From: Victivallales bacterium
GTDB lineage: Bacteria; Verrucomicrobiota; Lentisphaeria; Oligosphaerales; Oligosphaeraceae
Assembly: GCA_900769285.1 (NCBI GenBank)
Contig: CAAGGB010000091.1
Coordinates: forward strand, 1-32,223
DNA: 32,223 nt
Direction: 5' to 3'
In this document: positions 23,394-30,327 of the stretch, one piece after another
Position numbering within the stretch: position 1 is the stretch's first letter
Layout of the letters: each line of letters begins with the position of its first letter
Notes under the pieces: model-generated
Database searches by the model: none
What the model was told of the DNA's origin: nothing
What the model saw: only the letters and a program-made list of their open reading frames with translations
Program-made: the position numbers and the translations under genes

Positions 23394-24006
23394 TCTAGTA
23401 TAGCTTTTCACCCCGTCCACGTCAACGCCGTGCCAGCCCTAGAAGCATGATTTCACTAACCACAACAGAGTAAGACTTCTCGAAGATAGGATGCATTCGG
23501 TCTTCACGCACACAGCACGAGGAAGCACCTGCACCCCATGCTGCCCGCCGGCGGGGCACCGGCGGGACAACGACGACTCTACCCCCACAGCCACCACGGC
23601 CCCGACAGGACCTGTCGTCGCCGCCAGAGGAAAGCCACACATCGGGACAGATATCCAGGCGGAACAGCCCCAGAGGAAGACCTCCACCATCCCAAGCCCC
23701 ATACGGAAACGCCACGATGAGAATTCCCTCCCCTGACAACCGGCGACATTCTCGCACACTTCCGGACAAATCAGCAAAAAGCCTGACAATTCAAGTCAAG
23801 TATCTCACTGATTATCAGGCATTTAGGAAAAATTTTTTCGGCTGGTGCTATTGTCAAAGGCACAGTGGCGGGCTACATTACGGCCTGTTATCGCTGAAAG
23901 ACCGTCCGGAACGGGAGCGAGCGCGGCAGACGCGGGCGAGAAGCCTGCGTCGCCGTCGTCTTATGTCCCACGAAGCCTAGCCTCTATTGTTTTGGAGTCA
24001 ACCAAC
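23394..24006. other. 613-nt region without a supported gene, upstream of the EF-G paralogue
   Basis: Several open frames of 60-116 codons on both strands have no recognisable features and I do not call them. Visible structures are a 15-nt palindrome CGACAGGACCTGTCG (23603-23617), a GC hairpin (CCCGCCGG 23544-23551 with CCGGCGGG 23559-23566), and an AT-rich stretch at 23770-23840 leading to a promoter at 23851-23879. The region may be a long regulatory leader or decayed DNA next to the IS. Confidence 0.5.
23851..23879 (+). promoter_or_regulatory. Probable promoter of the EF-G paralogue
   Basis: -35 TTGTCA (23851-23856, 5 of 6), 17-nt spacer, -10 TACATT (23874-23879, 4 of 6). Transcription would start about 120 nt before the GTG start codon. 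Confidence 0.4.
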
Positions 24007-26043
24007 GTGAAAAACTGTGCCGCAGACAAGATTCGGAATTTCGTTTTAGCAGGACATGCCAGCTCCGGCAAGACCACGCTTGCCGATCTGCTTCTGTTCA
24101 AGGGTGGCGCCGTCAGCCGCAGGGGCAGCGTCGACAACGGCACCAGCGTCTCCGACTTCAAGAAGGAAGAGCAGGAGCGCAAGTCCTCCATCTACACCTC
24201 CCTGCTCAACTGCCCGTGGAAGGACGGCCACTTCTTCATCGCCGACACCCCCGGCAACTCCGACTTCTGCGGCGAGGCGATGAACGCCATCAACATCGCC
24301 GACCTCATGGTGCTGGTCATCGACGCCTCGCTGGGCATCGGCCCGGGCACCATCCGCGCCTGGAAGCAGGCCCGCGAGCGCTCCATGCCCCGCATGATCT
24401 TCGTCAACGGCTGCGACCGTGACCAGGTGAGCACCGCCGAGGTCCTCGACGCCATCCAGCACGCCTACGGCAAGCAGCTCGCCATCCCCTACACGCTGCC
24501 CATCGGCGAGGGCGCCACGTTCAAGGGCGTCGCCTGCGCCCTGTCCGACGACATCCCCGGCGAGGTCGCCTCCGAGGCGGAGGACGCCAAGGCACAGCTC
24601 ACCGACACCATCGCGGAGGCCGACGACGACCTCATGGAGAAGTACCTGGAGAACGGCGAGCTGACCGCCGAGGAGCTGAGCGCCGGCTTCGCGCACGCCG
24701 TCCTCACCGGCAAGCTGGTCCCCATCTTCTTCGGCTCGGCCGCGAAGGACATCGGCGTCCAGGAGCTGGCCGACGCCATCCTGTCGTTCGGGCCCTCGCC
24801 GCTGGCTCCCGTCCAGCTCAACGCCGCCGCCGGCGAGCTGGACCGCACGAGCTCCGACGTGCTCGGCTACGTCTTCAAGTCCGTCAACGACTCGTTCATC
24901 GGTCAGATGAGCTACATCCGCGTCCTGTCCGGCACCTTCAAGCCCGACTCGGAGTACCTGAACATCACCAAGCAGGGCAAGGAGCGCTTCGGCAACATCC
25001 TGCAGATCCAGGGCAAGGACCAGAAGCCCATCGAGGAGGCCGGCCCCGGCGAGATCATCGCCGTCGCCAAGCTCAAGAACACCGCCCTCAACGACTTCCT
25101 CGGCACCAAGGACATCGGCTTCCAGCTCGCGCCCATCGCCTACCCGCAGGCCACCACCCGCAACGCCATCTCCGCCGCCGCCAAGGGCGAGGACGACAAG
25201 CTGGGCGCCGGCCTCGTCCGCATCTGCGCCGAGGACCCGACCATCGAGTTCCGCCGCGACCCCGAGACCGCCCAGACCATCGTCTCCTGCATGGGCGACC
25301 TCCAGCTCAACCTCATGGTCGCGCGCCTCAAGAACGACTTCAAGGTCGCCGCCAACCTCGAGCCGCCGCGCGTCCCCTACCGCGAGACCGTCACCGGCCG
25401 CGGCGAGGCGCAGTTCCGCCACAAGAAGCAGTCCGGCGGCCACGGACAGTTCGCCGAAGTCCACCTCCGCCTCGAGCCCTACACCCCCGAGGAGGGCGGA
25501 CCCGACTTCCTCTTCGCCAACGAGGTCGTCGGCGGAAACATCCCCAAGAACTACATCCCCGCCGTCGAGAAGGGCGTCGGCGAGACCAGGCTCTGCGGCC
25601 CCATCTCCCGCTCCAAGGTCATCAACTTCAAGGCCACCGTCTACGACGGCAAGTACCATGACGTCGACTCCTCCGAAATGGCGTTCAAGATCGCCACGCG
25701 CGGCGCCTTCCGCGCGGCCATGCAGAACGCCAAGCCGATGCTGCTCGAGCCCATCTACAGCCTCCGCATCATCTTCCCGGACGACTACATGGGCGCCATC
25801 TCCGGCGACCTCAACACCCGCCGCGGACGCATCCTCGGCATGGACCACGAGGAGGGTCTCCAGGTCCTCAACGCCGAGGTCCCGCTCGCCGAAATCTACA
25901 GCTACCCGACCACCCTCCGCTCCCTCACCCAAGGCCGCGGCTCCTTCGAGATGAAGTTCGAGCGCTACGACCCCGTCCCGCAGCAGCTCACCGCCCAGAT
26001 CCAGGCCGAGGCCGCCAAGCAGCAGGAGGACGAGGAGGACTAA
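24007..26043 (+). CDS. EF-G paralogue (FusA2/EF-G2-like) with altered GTPase motifs
   Basis: 678 aa from a GTG at 24007. GGAG (23994-23997) lies 9 nt before it, and the product then begins MKNCAADKIRNFVLAGH like the family; the longer frame from 23845 would add unrelated residues. It is a ribosomal translocase-type protein with the full EF-G domain order (G domain about 1-260, then II-V; SGGHGQF in domain IV). G1 is GHASSGKT (16-23). G2 has Ser61 in place of Thr. G3 is DTPGNSDF (80-87), so N84 replaces the catalytic His of EF-G. G4 is NGCD (134-137), lacking the guanine-contacting Lys of NKxD. This points to the EF-G2 class, some members of which do not hydrolyse GTP. The protein ends in a Gln/Glu/Asp-rich tail. 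It is probably not the housekeeping fusA. Confidence 0.88.
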   Translation: MKNCAADKIRNFVLAGHASSGKTTLADLLLFKGGAVSRRGSVDNGTSVSDFKKEEQERKSSIYTSLLNCPWKDGHFFIADTPGNSDFCGEAMNAINIADLMVLVIDASLGIGPGTIRAWKQARERSMPRMIFVNGCDRDQVSTAEVLDAIQHAYGKQLAIPYTLPIGEGATFKGVACALSDDIPGEVASEAEDAKAQLTDTIAEADDDLMEKYLENGELTAEELSAGFAHAVLTGKLVPIFFGSAAKDIGVQELADAILSFGPSPLAPVQLNAAAGELDRTSSDVLGYVFKSVNDSFIGQMSYIRVLSGTFKPDSEYLNITKQGKERFGNILQIQGKDQKPIEEAGPGEIIAVAKLKNTALNDFLGTKDIGFQLAPIAYPQATTRNAISAAAKGEDDKLGAGLVRICAEDPTIEFRRDPETAQTIVSCMGDLQLNLMVARLKNDFKVAANLEPPRVPYRETVTGRGEAQFRHKKQSGGHGQFAEVHLRLEPYTPEEGGPDFLFANEVVGGNIPKNYIPAVEKGVGETRLCGPISRSKVINFKATVYDGKYHDVDSSEMAFKIATRGAFRAAMQNAKPMLLEPIYSLRIIFPDDYMGAISGDLNTRRGRILGMDHEEGLQVLNAEVPLAEIYSYPTTLRSLTQGRGSFEMKFERYDPVPQQLTAQIQAEAAKQQEDEED

Positions 26044-26112
26044 TCCCCAAAGACCTCGCGGCCTGACGGGCGCCCACGCCTGCCCGGCCGCCGGTCCCAT
26101 CCCCTCTTGGCA

Positions 26113-26184
26113 GCGGTCCGGGAAACGGATGCCGCGCGCGCACTCGGCGCGACGCAGGCACCGTTCCCGGGCCGCCTTTCTTTT
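26113..26184 (+). terminator. Probable terminator of the EF-G paralogue
   Basis: GCGGTCCGGGAAACGG-type left arm (about 26113-26127) pairs, with one bulge and one wobble, with CCGTTCCCGGGCCGC (26161-26175), followed by CTTTCTTTT (26176-26184). It lies between the convergent EF-G paralogue and radC. The T-run serves the plus strand only. Confidence 0.65.
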
Positions 26185-26197
26185 GGGGCGGCCACGC

Positions 26198-26872
26198 TCA
26201 CTTCGCCGGTGGCACCCCCAGCATCCCGTTCTCGCGGAACGAGAAGTAGGACGGCGACTCACCGTCCAGGCGCCCCGCCACAATCACATGGTCGAGCAGG
26301 CGGATGCCGATGATCTCACCCGCCTTCGCCAGCGCCGCCGTCACGCCGATGTCCTCCGCCGACGGGCGAACCTCCCCCGACGGATGGTTGTGCGCCAGCA
26401 TGATGGACGTGCACGACGAGCGTATCGCCTCGCGGTAGACCTCCCGCGCATGGACCAGCGAGCGGTCCGCCAGCCCCACCGTCACCCGCACGTCACGGCA
26501 CACCCGCAGACGGCTGTTCAGCAGCAGCACATGAAACTCCTCCTGCTCCGGAGACGTCAGCGCCCCGCGAACATAGTCCGCCACCGACTCCGGACTCCCC
26601 ACCTGCGGCAACGGCGACCCGCGACGCGCCGCCAGCCGACGCCCCAGCTCAAACGCCGAGCACAGCGCCCGCGCACCGCTCCGCCCCAGCCCGCACAGAC
26701 AGCTCAGCTCCGTCTCACCAAGCTCCGAAAGCCCCTCAAGACCCACCTCCGACACCAGCGACGACGCAACCTCCTCCGCCCGACGCCCCGGCACCTGCCC
26801 ACGAAGCACACACTCCAGCAGCGCCGCGTCCCCGCACAGCCCACAGCCACCACATTCGTCCTCCCCTGCCAT
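26198..26872 (-). CDS. radC: RadC family JAMM/MPN+ protein
   Basis: 224 aa from the ATG at 26872, chosen over an upstream in-frame codon because AAGGAG lies exactly 5 nt before it. The C-terminal JAMM domain (about 90-215) has all metal-site residues: E112, H161 and H163 in AHNHPSG, S171 and D174. A helix-hairpin-helix-like part precedes it (about 25-85). The family was named for DNA repair but that role has been withdrawn; it is a probable metalloprotease or nuclease-like enzyme of unknown substrate. The N-terminus is unusual: DECGGCGLCGD has Cys 7, 10 and 13 spaced C-x2-C-x2-C instead of the common RPRERL-type start. It is convergent with the EF-G paralogue. Confidence 0.9.
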   Translation of the reverse strand: MAGEDECGGCGLCGDAALLECVLRGQVPGRRAEEVASSLVSEVGLEGLSELGETELSCLCGLGRSGARALCSAFELGRRLAARRGSPLPQVGSPESVADYVRGALTSPEQEEFHVLLLNSRLRVCRDVRVTVGLADRSLVHAREVYREAIRSSCTSIMLAHNHPSGEVRPSAEDIGVTAALAKAGEIIGIRLLDHVIVAGRLDGESPSYFSFRENGMLGVPPAK

Positions 26873-27198
26873 CACGACTCCTTCCTCACGCTGCCCCCTG
26901 AGACACATTGGTCATTTTGACTTTTTTTGAAACATATAGACGAATTCCTTTGAAAATCATTTTTGAAGTCATCCTTGTCTATTATACCATCGGAACTTAC
27001 AAAGTCAAGGAATAATTCTGCAATATCTTTTAGTCACCCTTGCTCCCTCTAGCGGAAAGCGTCGTGGGCAGAATTTGTGTGACTGGAACTTTCATTCATG
27101 GCTTGGTGGATTATATTGGGTCATTTCCGCGCGGCCGCAGCAGCCGTCCGAGGACGGCGGCCCGCTCACCAGAGACAACTTGAGCAGAGGAAACCAGG
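26873..27198. other. AT-rich divergent intergenic region between radC and the sugar kinase
   Basis: 326 nt without a gene. It contains the radC promoter (26981-27008, minus), a -10-like TATATT at 27113-27118 (plus) for which I see no convincing -35, and a small hairpin CCGTCC-GA-GGACGG near 27147-27160 in the leader of the kinase gene. Composition is far more AT-rich than its neighbours. Confidence 0.5.
26981..27008 (-). promoter_or_regulatory. radC promoter
   Basis: Minus strand: -35 TTGACT (27008-27003, 5 of 6), 16-nt spacer, -10 TATAAT (26986-26981, perfect). It is the best sigma-70-type promoter in the window, about 110 nt before the radC start codon. Confidence 0.75.
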
Positions 27199-28305
27199 AT
27201 GAGGAGCGCCATCATAGCCCAGCAGTTCGCGGTTGACGGCCGCGTGTTCTCCGTCGAGCCGCTTGGCCAGGGGAACGTCAACGACACGTATCTGGCCATT
27301 TACCGGACGGTGTTCTCGGAGCAGCGCATTGTGCTCCAGCGCATCAACCGCAACGTGTTCAAGGATCCGGTGAAGGTCATGGAGAACATGCACGCGGTGA
27401 CGGAGCACGTGCACGACGTGTATCTGCGCGAGCAGAACGAGAGCGACCGCATCTGGCAGCTGCCGAAGATCATCCCCACCAAGGACGGCCGCGACTTCAT
27501 CGTCACCGAGGAGGGCGACGTCTGGCGTGCCATCACGCAGATCGCCTCCGCGCAGTCCTACGAGAAGATCCGGAACGCCGACCACGCGCGTGAGGTCGGC
27601 GCCGTGCTGGGGCAGTTCCACCACGCCATCTCCGACATGCCCTGCGACAAGCTGCACGACACCCTCCCCGGCTTCCACATCACCCCCTCCTACTTCGAGA
27701 AGCTCGACCAGGCGCTCGCCTCCCCCGAGGGCCAGGAGCGGCTCAACAGCTCCAAGGTCGCCCAGAACGTCCTCACCTTCATCGAGCACCGCCGCGAATG
27801 GTCCTCCATCCTCGAGGACGCCAAAGAGCGCGGCGAGCTCCAGCTCCGCCCCATCCACGGCGACCCCAAGACCGCCAACATCATGATTGACGACGTCACC
27901 AACAAGGGAACCGCCATCATCGACCTCGACACCGTCAAGCCCGGACTCGTCCACTACGACCTAGGCGACTGCCTCCGCTCCTGCTGCAACCCCGCCGGCG
28001 AGGAGACCCACGACATCTCCGAGGTCGTCTTCGACCTCGACCTCTGTCACGCCCTCCTCAAGGGCTACGGCGAACAGGCGCACGGCTTCCTCACCGACGC
28101 CGAACGCCACTACCTCTACGACAGCGTCCGGCTCATCACCTTCGAGCTCGCCCTCCGCTTCTTCGCCGACTACCTCGCCGGCGACGTCTACTTCAAGGTC
28201 CGCGAGGAGGGCCAGAACCTCCTCCGCGCCCGCGTCCAGGCACAGCTCTGCCGCTCCATCGAGGCCCGCGAGTCGCAGCTCCGCTCCATGCTCCAGAAAC
28301 TCTGA
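27199..28305 (+). CDS. APH-fold sugar kinase, N-acetylhexosamine 1-kinase (NahK)-like
   Basis: 368 aa. An aminoglycoside-phosphotransferase fold kinase. The N-lobe has PLGQGNVNDTYLA (21-33), the nucleotide-binding loop region. The catalytic loop is HGDPKTANIMIDD (220-232) with D222 and N227, and the metal site is IDLDTVKPG (241-249) with D242/D244. YDLGDCLRS and RFFADYLAGDVYF follow. The order and spacing match NahK of Bifidobacterium longum, which phosphorylates GlcNAc/GalNAc at C1 in the lacto-N-biose/galacto-N-biose pathway. Substrate identity is inferred from this likeness and from the two glycoside hydrolase genes behind it. AGAGG (27186-27190) lies 8 nt before the ATG. Confidence 0.8.
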   Translation: MRSAIIAQQFAVDGRVFSVEPLGQGNVNDTYLAIYRTVFSEQRIVLQRINRNVFKDPVKVMENMHAVTEHVHDVYLREQNESDRIWQLPKIIPTKDGRDFIVTEEGDVWRAITQIASAQSYEKIRNADHAREVGAVLGQFHHAISDMPCDKLHDTLPGFHITPSYFEKLDQALASPEGQERLNSSKVAQNVLTFIEHRREWSSILEDAKERGELQLRPIHGDPKTANIMIDDVTNKGTAIIDLDTVKPGLVHYDLGDCLRSCCNPAGEETHDISEVVFDLDLCHALLKGYGEQAHGFLTDAERHYLYDSVRLITFELALRFFADYLAGDVYFKVREEGQNLLRARVQAQLCRSIEARESQLRSMLQKL

Positions 28306-28375
28306 CACCACTCCACCATGGCGCATCGCGGCTGACAAGTCCGGCCGACACCGGACAGCCCTTGCCAACTTTTCG

Positions 28376-28408
28376 GCGGCGGCAGTTGCATTTGGCTTCT
28401 GCCGCCGC
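28376..28408. other. Stem-loop between the kinase and first GH2 gene
   Basis: GCGGCGGCAG (28376-28385) pairs perfectly with CTGCCGCCGC (28399-28408) over a 13-nt loop. It is followed by TAAATTT, which is poor as a terminator tract. It may attenuate read-through from the kinase gene; a weak TTGCAT-N17-TAAATT promoter (28386-28414) overlaps it. Confidence 0.45.
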
Positions 28409-28438
28409 TAAATTTCCCGTGCCGTCAGCAGAACCGTC

Positions 28439-28457
28439 CCGGACGCCCGGCGTCCGG
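28439..28457. promoter_or_regulatory. 19-nt palindrome before the first GH2 gene
   Basis: CCGGACGCC-C-GGCGTCCGG: 9-bp arms around one base, 39 nt before the ATG at 28497. Position and symmetry suit an operator for a dimeric repressor, but a GC-rich hairpin with no regulatory role is equally possible. Confidence 0.35.
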
Positions 28458-28496
28458 CCAACCTCAACCTCCTGCCCGCACGCCACCCACACCGCC

Positions 28497-30263
28497 ATGC
28501 TCAAGCCATTCCCCCACTTCCCGCAACGCCGCGTCACCTGCCTGGACGGACTCTGGGACTTCGCCTTCATCGAGGACTGCCCCGACCCCGCCGCCATCGC
28601 CGTCGCCCGCCTCGACTACCGTGACCGCCTGCCCGTCCCCGGCGTCTTCGACACGCTCCCCGACTACGCCGCCAGGCGCGGCACCGCCTGCTACCGCACC
28701 GCCGTCACCACCTCCGAACCCTACGCACGGCTGCTCATCCGCTCCGGCGGACTCGGCATGTGGGGCGCCCTCTACTGGGACGGCCGCCTCGTCGGCGTCC
28801 AGGACCTCCCCTACAGCGCCATGGACTTCACCTTCGACGGCGGCCCCGGCACCGAGCACGAGCTCGTCGTCGCCATCGACAACCGCTTCGACTTCTCGCG
28901 CCAGCCGCTCCTCTCCCAGAACTACGACTACTACTGCCACGGCGGCATCTTCCGCTCCATCGAGCTCCACGAGCTGCCCGAAATCGCCATCGACAGCCTC
29001 ACCGTCCGCACCCTCAGCCTGGAGAAGGGCACCGTCCAGGCCACGTTGAAGCTGGCCGGCCAGCGGCTCCCCGCCACCGTCGTCGTCACCGGACAGTTCG
29101 ACGGCGGCCACGAGTTCACCCGCGGGCTCGAGCTCGACGGCGACACCGCCACCTTCGAGGCCACGCTCGACGACCGGACACCCTGGTCCCCCGAGACGCC
29201 GCGCCTCCACACCCTCACCCTCGCCACGGGCGACGACGCCATCACCGTCCGCTTCGGCCTGCGCACCATCGAGGCCCGCGACGGACAGCTCCTCCTCAAC
29301 GGCCGTCCCCAGAAGCTGCGCGGCTACTGCCGCCACGAGTCCCATCCCGAGTTCGGCCCCGCCCTGCCCCTCCAAATCGTCCTGGAGGACGTGCAGCTCC
29401 TGCGCCAGACCGGCTGCAACTTCGTCCGCGGCTCACACTATCCGCAGGACCCGCGCTTCCTCGACCTCTGCGACGAGCTGGGCATCATGGTCTGGGAGGA
29501 GACCGTCGGCTGGGGCGACGGCGAGCAGCACCTCGCCTCCCCCGCGTTCCGCGAGGCCCAGCTGCGCCAGCCCGCCTGGATGGTCCGCAAGTCCGCCAAC
29601 CACCCATGCGTCATCATGTGGGGCTTCCTCAACGAGGGCGACTCGACACTCCCCATCGCCCACGACCTCTACGCCGCCATGGCCGCCGAACTCCGGCGCC
29701 TCGACCCCACACGCCCCATCACCTTCGCCTCCAACCGCTGCGAACGCGACGTCTGCCTCGACCTCGCCGACATCATCTCCATCAACATCTACCCCGGATG
29801 GTACGCCGCCGACCAGGAGAAATTCCGACCCATCGACGAGATACGCCCACGCATCCGGCGCTTCATCGACTGGCTCCACCAGCAGGGCGCCGACCACAAG
29901 CCGCTCATCATCTCCGAAATCGGCGCCGGCGCCATCTACGGCTGGCGCGACCGCTTCCGCGCACACTGGTCCGAGGAGTACCAGGCCGACTTCCTCGACG
30001 AGGTCTGCACCATCTTCACCGACACACCACGGCTCAACGGCATCGCACTCTGGCAGTTCATCGACGGACGAACCTACTCCACCGCACGCGCTCTCGGACG
30101 CCCGCGGGCCTTCAACAACAAGGGACTCTTCGACGAGTACCGACGCCCCAAGCTCGCCTTCGATGTCGTCTCCAGGCACTTCCACGCCCTCGCCGCACGA
30201 CCCGCCGCCACCGACGACGCCAGCGTCCCCACCGACGACGGCAACGCCGCCAACGCCGACTGA
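28497..30263 (+). CDS. Glycoside hydrolase family 2, beta-glucuronidase-like
   Basis: 588 aa, close to E. coli UidA (603). It hydrolyses terminal beta-linked sugars by retention. The sugar-binding domain is about 1-160, the Ig-like domain about 160-255 and the catalytic barrel about 260-565. VRGSHYPQDPRFLDLCDELG (310-329) is the GH2 signature. The acid/base is E380 (WGFLNEGD) and the nucleophile E474 (IISEIGAGA). N540-x-K542 before GLFDEYRRPK aligns with the N-x-K motif of beta-glucuronidases that holds the uronate carboxylate. I start at ATG 28497, where the family homology begins, and not at the in-frame 28362; neither has a Shine-Dalgarno. No signal peptide is seen. The polar tail (566-588) is low-complexity. 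Confidence 0.87.
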   Translation: MLKPFPHFPQRRVTCLDGLWDFAFIEDCPDPAAIAVARLDYRDRLPVPGVFDTLPDYAARRGTACYRTAVTTSEPYARLLIRSGGLGMWGALYWDGRLVGVQDLPYSAMDFTFDGGPGTEHELVVAIDNRFDFSRQPLLSQNYDYYCHGGIFRSIELHELPEIAIDSLTVRTLSLEKGTVQATLKLAGQRLPATVVVTGQFDGGHEFTRGLELDGDTATFEATLDDRTPWSPETPRLHTLTLATGDDAITVRFGLRTIEARDGQLLLNGRPQKLRGYCRHESHPEFGPALPLQIVLEDVQLLRQTGCNFVRGSHYPQDPRFLDLCDELGIMVWEETVGWGDGEQHLASPAFREAQLRQPAWMVRKSANHPCVIMWGFLNEGDSTLPIAHDLYAAMAAELRRLDPTRPITFASNRCERDVCLDLADIISINIYPGWYAADQEKFRPIDEIRPRIRRFIDWLHQQGADHKPLIISEIGAGAIYGWRDRFRAHWSEEYQADFLDEVCTIFTDTPRLNGIALWQFIDGRTYSTARALGRPRAFNNKGLFDEYRRPKLAFDVVSRHFHALAARPAATDDASVPTDDGNAANAD

Positions 30264-30327
30264 TTCGTTTTTCTCGCCGTCCTACAGCAACCTACCATCC
30301 ATCCATCCACTCCACCACAAGGCATCC

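Noticed and set aside
23422..23789. Overlapping frames of 115-116 codons upstream of the EF-G paralogue
   Set aside because: Two frames on the same strand overlap almost fully, neither has recognisable features, and no Shine-Dalgarno or coupling supports them.
23845..24006. N-terminal extension of the EF-G paralogue
   Set aside because: The added residues do not look like EF-G, and the extension overlaps the predicted promoter. GTG 24007 has GGAG in front and begins exactly at the family's start.
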